Origin: Takakia lepidozioides
Lineage: Eukaryota > Streptophyta > Takakiopsida > Takakiales > Takakiaceae
DNA length: 64,000 nucleotides
Assembly (NCBI GenBank): GCA_030704615.1
Contig: CM060733.1
Location: 25,916,001 to 25,980,000, forward strand
Reading direction: 5' to 3'
The stretch's first letter is position 1. Each line of letters starts with the position of its first letter. The position numbers were made by a program, and so were the translations under genes. Positions 34,095-44,933 of this stretch are shown here, piece after piece. The notes beneath the pieces were generated by a model. The model did no database searches. It was not told where the DNA came from and saw only the letters and a list, made by a program, of their open reading frames with translations.

Positions 34095-34604
34095 CTAAGG
34101 TATTTGGGAAAGTGGTGGGGTATGCACATATTTAAGCTGACTAGGTTCGATTGTGGCTAGTAAATTAGTCCCTGTCGGGAGATGTAGGAAAGGGTGGGAG
34201 TCATTGGGTGATTGTTGTTGGGTGAGTATGAGTATTGTGAGGGCGTGGGGGGATGAATGAGCAGCGAAGCGTGCCCATTGGAGAGCTTCATGAGTGGGGG
34301 TGTCGGGGGGGGGGTGAGCAAGACCTCTGCCAGCCCAGGTGTGCTGAGTGGCAGTACCCGTGGCTTCGAAGATACAATCCCTGTGGTGTGGACTTGCAAA
34401 TGTAATGAATTCCATAGGGCATGTGAGCGGGCTGGAGTAATATGAGTAAGTAAGTTGGAATGAATCGATGAGTAGTGCTAGAATGTCCTTGGGTATAGTA
34501 TTATGAGCGCATGCCATTGTTAGCATGCTGAGGGTACGTGGTTTCTTGGGGGGGGGGGGCATCTTTGAGGTATTGTTCTGCAAGCCAGCATAGTTCAGTG
34601 GCAA
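34095..34604 (-). pseudogene. Unidentified LINE domain, possibly Dam-like methyltransferase-derived
   Basis: A 169-codon open frame with IPKDILALLIDSFQLTYS, FITFASPHHRDCIF, WAGRGLAHPPPDTPTHEAL and HALTILILTQ. The order 'aromatic-G-x-G, (N/H)PP, helix with A/W, then hydrophobic strand' is reminiscent of the NPPY region of phage-type N6-adenine methyltransferases, which DIRS retroelements also carry. HPPP instead of NPPY and the lack of a clear SAM motif make this only a suggestion. Confidence 0.3.
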
Positions 34605-34967
34605 AGTCTTGTTTGGGGGGTTGTAAGATTTGTGAATTAGTGTTTGTGGTGGAATATTTTTCTCAAAGTCATGTTAGCCTGTCAGTGGGAATAAGACCAA
34701 TAAACAGCCGTTTTGAGCGTAGATATTAGAGAGGCGGGGGCCTATACGGACCATTGGAGGGTCATGATCTATGTCTTTATCAGGGTTGCATTCGGTCATG
34801 CATATGCGTATGTTAGGAGCAATTAACGAGTTATGTATGTTTCGGATGTTGTCATGGTTTTAGTCATGGTTAACTAGAATTACCTACTTCTAGTTAATAA
34901 GGACATTTTGGATATTTATATTTGTATTTTGTGTGTTGGGACTTCATTTGGTCTCATATACCAAGTG

Positions 34968-34972
34968 AGGTG
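34968..34972. repeat. Target-site duplication AGGTG (left)
   Basis: Five bases identical to 41975-41979 on the other side of copy B, the length typical of Ty3 integrase. Confidence 0.9.
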
Positions 34973-35702
34973 TGTCGCGCACCTCACTTCGGTGAGCTCC
35001 CCTTCAAGTCATAGTTATTCGCTTTGATGCGCGCGCCTGACTCCCAACCTGGCCGCCGGGCCAACTCGCAGCTTCGGCTGCTCACCGGGACATAACGGTC
35101 CCCCTTTGCTCTCCCGAAAGACCCTCCACCTATTTGGGCCTAGTGGAATTCCCTTTGGTAGATGGCAGTCCGGAACAGCTCCCCACTCTTTGGTCGCTTT
35201 CCGGCTCGCTTGCTTACTCACTAGTTTTTTGGACCCAACGGGCTTGCACCGTTCTCGGGGTTACTACTCCCTATATATACTTCTGTAGCTGTCCGCGGGG
35301 GTTTCACAACCAGCCATGCCATTTTATGGGCGAACCACCACGGAGACCCTCGATTCCCGGTGGTGAGTCGCGGTGAGTCTTGGCCCACTCACCGCGGCCC
35401 TAATGGACCGTGATGAGTCCCAAGACTCCCCACGACTCCACCTCGAGGTCTCCACCCCATGGTGAGTCCTATGCCACCCCACTAAGTCCCGCTAGCTACC
35501 ACCACCACCCCTTGTGGAGCCACCCCCCGCAAACCCGGGGTGCGGGGCTCCACCTAGTGAGTGCCTCTGCCTCCTTGAGTGCCTTGGGCACTCAAGGGTG
35601 CTTCAGCCCCCCATACCTATCGCCGCTACTGCCCTGCCCCCACCACAGGGGCAGCCCCTCATGTGTCCCGACCCCCTGCCCTCAAGGCAAAGGGCCGCGA
35701 CA
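34973..35702 (-). repeat. 3' LTR of copy B (730 bp)
   Basis: TG...CA ends. A possible TATA-like tatatata lies near 35272 in plus coordinates. Nearly identical to the 5' LTR. Confidence 0.93.
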
Positions 35703-36589
35703 CCCACCCCTACCAACAGGGAGTCGATGTCCTCATCGATTTGTCGTTTTGTAGAAACGAACATCCAAGTTGTGGCGTCCCACATCAAGGAGTTTGTTTC
35801 CGCACCATGGCGTCCCATGGCAAAAAACCAAACCCCCACACTTGACTCTACTCCTCCACTAGCTAGTTCGGCCCGACTTCCTCAAGTCCCGGCCAAGGGG
35901 GAGCCTCTCCAGCTCCTCCCAGTGCACTCTTCTTGGCCTATCTTCAAGCCAAGGAACGATCCTCCCCGAGGATCGAATCGCCTTAACTGCAACAACATTG
36001 CTTGCGATCGCTCATGATGCCGCTTTTGGCATCACCTTGAGCAAGGGTTCACCTGGAACCCTCTTTGACTAGGAAGATAACCTTGAACCAACCGTGTGCC
36101 CCAATCACTACAATTGGGTCCGCCTTGGAATGCTGGCCTGAGGTACGGGAACACGCCGAAGCCGCACTACGACTTCGTCCTGAGGCTACACGATTATAGT
36201 ACGTGAAACGGAAGCAGTAGCTTCCTTCCGCGTTAGCCTGCATTACAAGGCAACCCCCTCGGTAGCGCAGTTTATATACGCGCACAACGCTCTAGATGCC
36301 GCACTAAGCCTGCCAGATCGCACTATCACGTGAACTCCCCAAGAACTCGCAAGTTTTCCTTGCCCCTTGGATGGGAGTCACCCGATTTCGGCACTGCGCA
36401 AACTCACGATTAACCCAATTTACCTCTCCCCCACTTTTGTAAGCTAGCATGCATTCTACACACACTAGCTAACCAACCATACCATGCATCACCATTCCAA
36501 ACACAATAGGACGCACAATATGGGAACCCATTTTCCTTATAACAAATTTTTGTACAATACAAATTTTTGCAATCGGATTCCTGAGCTAG
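35703..36589 (-). other. 3' non-coding region of copy B with polypurine tract
   Basis: No coding motif. The minus strand has the purine tract GGTAGGGGTGGG immediately before the LTR. Positions about 36062-36096 are shared with the fragment at 3880-3914. Confidence 0.7.
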
Positions 36590-36880
36590 CTAAGCCGGGC
36601 TAAGCATGCATTTCCTCCCCCACGCTCCAAGGTTGATGTCCCTCAACGGTTCTTCCGCTTTTGAGGTCGCCCTTCGAAAACTGCAACCCGCCTCGGATGC
36701 GTTTCCCATTTCTGAGGCACGCACCCAAGATGCCTCCACATGATGATAGCCCTTCCATTTGACGAGATACTCCGTTTCTCGGTTCCTGAACCTCCTCCTC
36801 GACTTAAGTATTGCCTCCACCCTCCACCTCGTACTCAGGTTCATTTCATGATCCAACAGCATAGATGGTGGACGCAACAC
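36590..36880 (-). pseudogene. Chromodomain of copy B
   Basis: RWRVEAILKSRRRFRNRETE followed by YLVKWKGYHHVEASWVRASE matches the chromodomain found at the integrase C-terminus of chromoviruses, which guides integration to marked chromatin. The aromatic residues Y, W and W are present. The frame is separated from the integrase core by indels. Confidence 0.9.
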
Positions 36881-36901
36881 TTGATCCGATTCGGACGCGC
36901 T

Positions 36902-38010
36902 TCATCTTTGAAGTAAGGCTTCAAAGGGAGACATGGAATACTGGGTGCACCTTGCAGTTGCCGGCAGCTCCAATTCATACACATCCTCATTCATAACCTT
37001 CCGAATGCGAAAGGGTCCCGCATACGGAGGTACGAACTTCGGAATCACTTCCGAGGTAGTCGGAAATTCTTGATGTTCAACAGACCTCTGTGCCTGCCTC
37101 AAACTTCACTTCCCTCCGCTTCCGATTCGCCTGCCTTTCATACCGTTTCTACCGTTTCCTAGCTTTGGCAATATTGTACTTTGCGAGCTTCAACAAACGC
37201 TCGCGTTCTTCCAGTACCGCCGCTACTGCGGGTTCCTCAACGTCCTGGGCGGCCCACTTGTCGGCACCAGAGTGCTTTTCCATAGACCAATACGAAAGGG
37301 GAAACTCCCGTTGCGGAGTGTTCTGTGTTATTATACACAGAACTCTGCCGCGTCTAAGTGTTCCATCCAGTCTTCTGATTGGTCTGCCGACACGTAATTC
37401 CGCAAGAATTGCTTCACTACGGAATTCATTCTTTCCGTTTGGCCGTCCTTCGTAGGTCGGAAGGCGGTGCTCATCTTCAGCCTCGTCCCCATCTTCTTCC
37501 AAAGTGCTCTCCTCCAAATTTACTCGTAAACTTTGGATCGCGGTCCGAGACAATATCCTTCGGGACTCCATGATGCTTTAAGACGTGGGCGAAGTAAAGT
37601 CGCCCTGTCTCCTGCGCCGTTGCCGTCTCCTTGGTGGGGATGAAATGGCCCATTTTACTGAACCTATCTACCACCACCATGATTGCATCGAATCCTTTTG
37701 ACAGCGGCATAGCAGTCATGAAATCCATCGAGACGCTTTCCCAAGTCCCCTCTGGAATCGGCAAGGGTTGTAACAGCCCCGCTTGCTTTTTGTACTCGCT
37801 CCGGTTTTGTTGGCATGTGGTGCATGTCTTGACATACTCCTCTGCCTCCTCCCTCAGTTTGGGCCAGAAATACTCTTTCTTCAAGAGTGCCGCAGTGCGC
37901 TTGGCTCCGCCGTGGCCCGCAAGCGGGCTATCATGGCATTCTCTCAAGAGACTATCCTGATCCCTCCCTTCGGCACGTAGAGACGCTTTTCTTATACCAG
38001 AGCAGTCCAT
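36902..38010 (-). pseudogene. Integrase of copy B
   Basis: Contains the HHCC zinc-binding part ([16 protein letters not shown]...CTTCQQNRSEY), the catalytic core start (SVSMDFMTAMPLSKGFDAI, VVVDRFSKMGHFIP), HHGVPKDIVSDRDPKF with the second Asp, and the C-terminal VPPYAGPFRIRKV...YELELP block. Frameshifts near 37.5, 37.2 and 37.1 kb break it. Confidence 0.9.
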
Positions 38011-38043
38011 TTTGCAAGTGGAACTGCGATTTAACCCCCATCC

Positions 38044-39560
38044 TCAAGTCTTGCACACGCACGGACTTCGCCAGCTCATCCTTCCGGCAAGCCTTCCGGA
38101 TCTTCTTTGGAGCGCCGTCTCGCCCTTGTACACCAACAAGAGCTGCTGCTTTCTACTTAAAGCATCGGCCACCACATTGTCCCGTCCCGGTTTGTACTGG
38201 ATATCCACGTCGAACACCGCCAAAGTATCTTGCCACCTAAGTTGTTTTGGGGACAACTTGGGCTGCGTGCAAAATACTTCACTGTGACATTGTCCGTGAA
38301 CACCTTCACTGGGTTGGAACCAACATAGTGGCGCCAAAGCTCAAGGCAATGCACCACCGCCTTCATCTCTTTTTCGTGCGTCGGCCACCGTCGCTCCACT
38401 TCATTCAGTTTCTTACTTTCGTAAGCCACTGGACGTCCATCTTGCATAAGTACTTCACCCATCGCGAAGTCCGACGCATCTGTATGAATCTCAAATGGAC
38501 GATCGAACTCCGGATTTTCAAGACTGGAGCTTCCGCCATCCGCTGCTTCAATTCAGCAAAGCTTGGCCACAAAGGTGTTCCATGCCCAGACTTTAGATTT
38601 ACACAGAAGGTCTGATAGCGGTCCCGCAATCTTGGCGAAATTTCTCACATACTTCCGGTAATAGGAGGCGAGTCCTAGGAAGGATCGCACTCCCGGGACC
38701 GAAGTCGGAGGCTCCCAGTCCAAGATCGCCCTCACCTTTCTGTCATCCATTTTGATCCCATCCTGTGTAATCACATGCCCCAAGAACTCCACTTTCGTGA
38801 CCCCGAATTCGCACTTTGAAGCTTTGGCATACACTTCTTCCCTTCTCGCAATTTTGGAACACCCTTTTGGTGCTCCAGGTGCTCCTCCTTTGTTTTCGAG
38901 TACACCAAGATGTCGTCGATGTACACGATCATCATCCAACCACTCCTGAAAAAGGCTGTCATCAGCGTGCTAAATGTCCTGGTGGGGCATTGGTGAGCCC
39001 AAAAGGCATCACCAAGAACTCATATGAACCATACCTTGTCCTGCACGCGGTCTTCTCCTCCTCTCCTTCCGCCACCCAAATTTGGTGATAGCCGGAGCGC
39101 AAGTCGATCCGGCTGAAATACTTCGCTCCTGCCAACCGATCGAAGATGTCGTCGATCCTTGAGAAAAGGGTACCGGTTTTTTATAGTCACCTTATTCAAG
39201 CCCTGTAATCACACCATCCGCAGCGTCCCATCCTTCTTGTCTGCAAATAGCACCGGGGCTCCGTAAGGTGATTACTCGGCCGGATGTACCCCTTTGACAT
39301 TAGATCCTTGAGCTGAGTCTTCAGCTCGACCAACTCTCTGTGGCTCAACCGGTAGGGCCCTTGGCAGGCGGTTCCGATCCTGGTATCACCTCAATCTTGT
39401 GGTCAACTCCTCTTCGCGGTGGCAAGCCGCTTGGTAAATCCTCCGGCATCACATCCTGGTATTTCTCCAAAATCCCCTTGATCCAATCTGGCTCGGCTCC
39501 CCATCGCCTTCTCCCTTCACTTCTCTAATGTAAAGCAAAACTTGGGGTTCGTGTGTCTCC
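38044..39560 (-). pseudogene. Reverse transcriptase and RNase H of copy B
   Basis: The same order as copy A, with [19 protein letters not shown] at the active site, [20 protein letters not shown] and [13 protein letters not shown] in RNase H, and the intact-looking end QYKPGRDNVVADALSRKQQ that copy A lacks. Broken by several single-base deletions. Confidence 0.9.
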
Positions 39561-41197
39561 TCCACGGCCCACTCCCTTGCTGACAGAAGGTTTATTCGCC
39601 TCCCACGGATTTGGGCGTTTCTGACACTCGTAAAACCTCGCCACATTCCACATGCAGCGTGACTACTCTCTTGCGGCCATCTATGACCGCTCCGGATTTG
39701 CTCAAAAAGGTCATCCCCAAAATGAGATCCACTCCATCGATCTCGCAGATGGTGAAGTTCTCACGTCCCTCCCAACTCCCCAGTTGAAGAGGATATCAAT
39801 CGCCAACCTTGTCGCCAACTGTGGTTCTCCTTTGGCAGAACGCACCTCAATAGAGGCCCCCACGTCACTTGTCGGGAGTCCCAGCTTTTGTGCCGTTGCC
39901 GGTGTCATGAAGGAGTGCGACGCTCCTGTGTCCACCAACAACGACACATTAGTTCCGGATATTATCCCATCCACGAACAATAACTGACTCCCTTTTTTAA
40001 GGCGTCAGTTTCCTGATACAACTCACAAGAAAAGTTGCCTACCTTGCAGTCCTGGCGACCACCGCTTCCACCAAGCGACTGATGGTATCTTCCGACAGCT
40101 CCGTGTCGCCCGAGTCATGTTCAATTGCGGGGCTTCGTGCACTTCTTGGCCATGTGCCCGGGCTCCCCAATTGAAACCACTCCATCAAAGGTCGTCTTCT
40201 GTCCGCCATAAGCCGTTCCACCACGCTTTTCCTTTCAAAGCACCGGGTGCCGCCTTGACGTGTGAAGGCCCTCCCTTCGATTTCCACGTGCCATTTTTGC
40301 CGCGTGGCCTATCCCACTTCTTTTCCGGTCGGAAGGAGTCACCTTCCCGCCGAATCTTCTTGTGGTTTAGCTCCGTATGGCCTTGTCTTTCACCCCTAGG
40401 GACATCTGAGAAACATTCAGCCCCTCTCAATAGCCTCGTTCAAAGTCTTGGGTGGTTTCTCCTCCAACTTCCGCCTGGCCCATGGGGCCAGTCCCGCCAC
40501 AAAGTTGAAGACCATTTTGGTTCTGCCATGTCCGCGACTTCGAGCAACAGCACATTGAAAGCCTGGACATACCCCCGAATGTCATCTGTTTGCTTCAAAT
40601 TCCTCATCTTGTCCCGGGCAAGCCAGGACGCGTTGAGGGGCACAAACGTCTCTTCATCATCAATTTCTTGAACCCACTCCAGTTCAAGGTTTCCGGGCTT
40701 GGACCTCGGTCGTGAAGGCGTTTCTGCCACCATTGTTGAGCATAGCCCCTCAAATAGGTGGGAGCCACTTCCACCCGATCCTCGTCACTCAACTTGGCCG
40801 CCCGGAAGTACTGCTCTAGCTCCAAGAGCCAGGTGTTGAGTGCCTTCCGGTTTCGGACGCCCCGAAGGTGTCGGGTTCCTTAGGCTTCACCTTAACTTTG
40901 CCTTAGTGGAAGTGGCATTAGCCGCCTTCAACACATCTTTCAACGTCCCGCCAAACTGCGCCAACAACCCTTCCCAAAAGGCGCCGGCATGGGAGGCATC
41001 TCTTGGTTTGTCGGAGCTCTCAAGGATTCCTCGGGCTCCGACTCCTCGGATTCCTCCCGCTCTTGGGCGGCCTCGTTTTCGAAAACATGCATCGCTTCCT
41101 CAAACGGCCGCCTCGGTGACACGCCGCCCCCATCGGGCTCACTGGGATCATCATCTTTTGGGCCGTTCCGCTTTCGCTTCGGCTTGCCCGACCCCAT
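39561..41197 (-). pseudogene. gag-protease of copy B, frameshifted
   Basis: Homologous to the intact 549-residue frame of copy A, starting at the equivalent ATG (41197, [10 protein letters not shown]). The gag core, a degraded zinc-knuckle region (near 40150-40190, where bases are missing) and the protease [11 protein letters not shown] are recognisable in at least five frame segments. Confidence 0.9.
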
Positions 41198-41238
41198 GAT
41201 GAGGCCAATCCCAAGGACGATCGCGTACTGAACTCTAA

Positions 41239-41250
41239 GCTCTGATACCA
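41239..41250 (-). promoter_or_regulatory. Primer binding site, tRNA-iMet type (copy B)
   Basis: TGGTATCAGAGC on the minus strand, two bases inside the 5' LTR. Confidence 0.9.
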
Positions 41251-41252
41251 AG

Positions 41253-41974
41253 TGTCGCGCACCTCACTTCGGTGAGCTCCCCTTCAAGTCATAGTTACTC
41301 GCTTTGATGCGCGCGCCTGACTCCCAACCTGGCCGCCGGGCCAACTCGGAGCTTCGGCTGCTCACCGGGACATAACGGTCCCCCCTTTGCTCTCTCGAAA
41401 GACCCTCCACCTATTTGGGCCTAGTGGAATTCCCTTTGGTAGATTGCAGTCCGGAACAGCTCCCCACTCTTTGGTCGCTTTCCGGCTCGCTTGCTTACTC
41501 ACTAGTTTTTGGACACCAACGGCTTGCACCGTTCTCGGGGTTACTACTCCCTATATATACTTCTGTAGCTGTCCGCGGGGGTTTCACAACCAGCCATGCC
41601 ATTTTATGGCGAACCACCACGGAGACCCTCGATTCCCGGGTGAGTCGCGGTGAGTCTTGGCCCACTCACCGCGGCCCCAATGGACCGTGATGAGTCCCAA
41701 GACTCCCCACGACTCCCACCTCGAGGTCTCCACCCCATGGTGAGTCCTATGCCACCCCCACTAAGTCCCGCTAAGCTACCACCACCCCTTGTGGAGCCAC
41801 CCCCACCGCAACCCGGTGTGCGGGGCTCCACCTAGTGAGTGCCTCCGCCTCCTTGAGTGCCTTGGGCACTCAAGGTGCTTCAGCCCCCCATACCTATCGC
41901 CGCTACTGCCCCCCCACCAGGGGCAGCCCCTCATGTGTCCCGACCCCCTGCCCTCAAGGCAAAGGGCCGCGACA
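41253..41974 (-). repeat. 5' LTR of copy B (722 bp)
   Basis: TG...CA ends, flanked outside by AGGTG. Pairs with 34973-35702. Confidence 0.93.
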
Positions 41975-41979
41975 AGGTG
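41975..41979. repeat. Target-site duplication AGGTG (right)
   Basis: Matches 34968-34972. Joining the flanks restores an 11-base inverted repeat (ccaagtgaggt / acctcacttgg) around the insertion point. Confidence 0.9.
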
Positions 41980-44035
41980 TCAAACCTCACTTGGGACATG
42001 GGGATGGGTTTTCCCCTTGTGAGGGTTGAGGAGGGCTCATCTTCTTGTAGTGATAATGAAAGTGAACACAATGGAAATACTCCACTCATGAATCCACTCA
42101 ATCACATAAACTATTATGGCATAGCTTTCTAGGATTGTGTGCTTAGAATGTATGGTGGACAACGATGTATGTTGTGGCACGATGCTTAGGTGCATGACAT
42201 TGTCTTCAGGTTGTGCGGGAGAAACGTGTTGTTGATGAATATGAGTTAGGTAATTGGTGTTGGTGCGTTTGTGGAAGGTGGTAAAGAGGGTGAGATTGTG
42301 GTCAGGGTCGCAATCATCGTGTGGGTCAAACATGTCGTCTTCAATCTACCATGTGTTATCGTTTGATGGGTAACCAGCCCATTTACAATAATAAAATGTA
42401 TCCACACAAGTGGCTCCGAAGGGGTCTATTGACGTTTGGGTTTTAATTCCAAGAATAGCTTCTATGATGAAGGCATTGGGATTTTCACGGTGGTGCGGGC
42501 AAATTTGGGAGGACGTTGCTGGGGTTATTTGGAGATGGGTAGGGGTACCTGACATATTGTTACATGGAGTGGGTGGAGGTTGGGGATTGTCGTGGCATGG
42601 TGTGGTATTTTGAGTGGGTGGCGAGGAAGGTGGGTTGGGGTCGGTGAGTGCGGGATTGTTAGTATGATATGAAGCTTTAAGTTTCTGGAGGATGGAGGCA
42701 GCTGGGGCAGATCTGTATTGGGGTAACAGATCTTGAGGTGTGTGGGGGGAATGTGAGCAGGGGGTCTCACAATCAAGGATGCATGATGCTGAGGGGTGGC
42801 AGAATAGGGTGCGAAGATGATGTAGGTATCGACTGGTTTTGGCCGTAGATCTGGAATGCTTAAGGGTGAATTCAGTTGGTGTCAGGAGTCGATGCCCCGT
42901 GGCGGTGGTGAGTTGAATGAGAGTGGTAATGTGTCGCTCTTTAAAATAAATAAGGATGGGTACTTTTAAGTTTTTATTTAGGGTGGGAAATTTCTAATTG
43001 AGGGAGAAAAAGGCGGGTGAGCCAAGCGCGTTCTAAAGGTGAGGAGGTGTTAGGATAGTCTGGTAAGTCAGTTTGTATGCTAATTTCCATTTGTCGTAGA
43101 ATGAGTAATGTACGCGCAGTAGAGGAATGTAGGCACGCCTGTGGGTGCAGTGCAGATAGAGAGTATAGTCCATTATATTTTAGGGCAAGAAATTTGAGGA
43201 GTCCCTGATAGATTTGGCCTAGGCGTCCAGGATCATTGAGGGCCTCAATCAAGGTGCGGGCATATGAGATGATTTAGGGGCTAGAGCCAATCCCGAAGCT
43301 GTCGGTTGGGAGTTGGGTGAAGGCATTGGGGGTACTGATAGGCAGTCCACATACACGCTTTGTAAGTTGGATAATGCTCTTGTCGAGTTTTTTAATGTCC
43401 GGGAGGGAGAAGGGTGCGGCGTGGAACAAATATTGTACTTGGGTTTTTAGTACTGATTGTATGATTGATAATTTGGGTCTAATGGCAATTGAGGATTTCA
43501 GGAGAGCCAAGCTTTTATTGGCTAGTTTGGATGGCGTGGCGTCTTTCTGAACGTGTCAGGTGAGGGAAGGGACCAGCTGGATACCCATGTAAGTGTATGG
43601 CTCATCTGGCCCGAGGAAGGGGAAAAGTTTATTCTGTAATGTACATAGATCAGTTTACAGTGGGAGACGATAGCAGTTTTGGTGAGTCGGCTATGGTGCG
43701 TTGCCGCGGTGATAGCACATTTGTGAAGACTAAGTTCCATACCGGACCATTGATTGAAGCAGTATAGTTTGGTGACTTGTCGGTTTAGGTGTTGCGGTTT
43801 ATGTGCAAGGATGGTGAGGTCATCGGCATATGCTGCAGCGGAGATTTCACTCGAGGAAGTTTTGTATTGATATCCAAGCTTACCATGGGCTATCCATTTG
43901 AATAAGGGTTCCAGAAAAATAATGAATAGGTAGGGGCTTAAGGTGTCTCCTTGAATAGTGTCACGTAAGATTGGAATGGGTGGGGTAAAGCCGTAGTATA
44001 CACCAGAGTATTCAGTAGTACTATTTGTCTAGATA
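41980..44035 (-). pseudogene. 5' half of the RLE-type LINE: reverse transcriptase and chromodomain-like segment
   Basis: On the minus strand from about 44035 it reads VYYGFTPPIPIL, QGDTLSPYLFIIFLEPLFKW (RT motif B) and AAAYADDLTIL (catalytic YADD, 43819-43830), then SGMELSLHKC, the thumb, and the SVLKTQVQYLFHAAPF / KLDKSIIQLTKRVCGLP block typical of LINEs. After a linker with PLERAWLTRL and proline-rich sequence comes a chromodomain-like segment (42300-42480). The N-terminal part, including RT motif A and any apurinic endonuclease, is absent: sequence changes to unrelated AT-rich DNA near 44040, so the copy is 5'-truncated. Stops and frameshifts are frequent. Confidence 0.78.
42300..42480 (-). 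pseudogene. Chromodomain-like segment inside the LINE
   Basis: AFIIEAILGIKTQTS...FYYCKWAGYPSNDNTW then TAG then IEDDMFD. The spacing of the beta strand, the YxxxWxGYPxxxxTW core and the acidic follow-up matches chromodomains. The TAG replaces a codon that is usually Glu (GAG to TAG, one base). It lies between RT and RNase H of the LINE, 420-600 bp outside Ty3 copy B, and its sequence is unlike copy B's own chromodomain. Confidence 0.55.
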
Positions 44036-44109
44036 TTTCCTATTTCCTATACATGTAGCTCATAGCTACTACCATTGGCTTACTAGCAGACTCTTTATTA
44101 CCACACAAC

Positions 44110-44921
44110 AAGTGTTGTGCGGGTATATCATATACCCGGGTATACCCAGCGGATATATCAGGGTATAACCATTTGACTATAACCGGACGCGGCGGTTTTA
44201 TTTACCCGCCATTAGAATATAACATGAGGATAATTAACAGATAATTATCCTTACCCTGTACATAACCGGGCTATTTGGGTGTCGATATACCCTGCCCCAG
44301 ATGGGGGTAAGGTTTAAATCAAAGGATATATTCTTGGAGGGTGAATCCTTATCCCACCCTAACCCTTTCTCCAATTGGTTCCAGCCTTGCTCCAACCCTG
44401 CTGCAAGTAACCCACTTAACCACCTCAGTTCGTCATTGATGGACCCATCGCTTTGCACCCACCCTATGTTCAAACTCCGCTAACCCGTGGCACCTACAAA
44501 TCAACCCCTCTTGTGGCGCTTCCAAAGTAACTTGTGTTCCACCCATGTCCTCTATACAAAATTTAGTTTTTGAAGCCGTAAAGTTGTGTTATGTAGGTAT
44601 GTAGGTTATCCCTGGATTATTTTATCAAGCATTATTGAGTATATCACTCATATATCTTGAATATATAACATGATAATGAATAGAAATAAATATATTTAAC
44701 AATACCCGGTATTTATTTATACCCATGTGGTATAAATGAGGATTTTTACTATTTATTTATAACCTTCAGATTCCACCAGCAGTAATATAATATCCTTACC
44801 CCGGAGGGTAAATATATTTTGAAAATATAGTATACCCGGACTCGGAGGGTAAGATAAAATAAATTTTCTTCTTACCCGGACCCGGAGGGAATGTTTAAAA
44901 TAATTTACCCGCACAACACTG
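44110..44921. mobile_element. hAT-like non-autonomous element (about 0.8 kb)
   Basis: The ends agtgttgtgcgggta (from 44111) and tacccgcacaacact (to 44920) are exact reverse complements with hAT-type (C)AGTGTTG termini. Subterminal TACCC/GGGTA-rich words recur on both sides. No matching 8-bp duplication was found (cacacaac against gctgatac), and the first base at the left is A rather than C. No transposase is encoded. Confidence 0.7.
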
Positions 44922-44933
44922 GCTGATACCACT

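Larger units (their letters stand above)
32245..34972 (-). pseudogene. 3' half of a degenerate RLE-type non-LTR retrotransposon
   Basis: Reading on the minus strand from 34972 this contains, in order: a proline-rich unknown segment with an HPPP motif (34.1-34.6 kb), RNase H (33.39-33.77 kb), a CCHC knuckle (33.0-33.06 kb) and a restriction-like endonuclease signature (32.58-32.77 kb). It continues the element whose reverse transcriptase lies at 41980-44035; the two halves are separated by Ty3 copy B. Numerous stops (many explicable as C-to-T changes, such as TGG to TAG) and frameshifts show it is dead. The 3' end is not defined. Confidence 0.75.
34973..41974 (-). mobile_element. Ty3/Gypsy chromovirus, copy B (complete, 7.0 kb)
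   Basis: Both LTRs (34973-35702 and 41253-41974) begin TGTCGCGC and end CGACA on the plus strand. A 5-bp target duplication AGGTG flanks the element, and the tRNA-iMet primer site and a purine-rich tract (GGTAGGGGTGGG) are in the right places. On the minus strand the order is gag-protease, RT-RNase H, integrase, chromodomain, which is the chromovirus order. All ORFs are broken by many one- or two-base indels, though in the first ~105 bases the LTRs differ at only two positions. It has inserted into, and in the same orientation as, the RLE-type LINE. Confidence 0.95.

Noticed and set aside
42346-42555. Chromodomain belonging to Ty3 copy B
   Set aside because: It lies outside the copy B LTR and target duplication, and differs in sequence from copy B's own chromodomain at 36590-36880.
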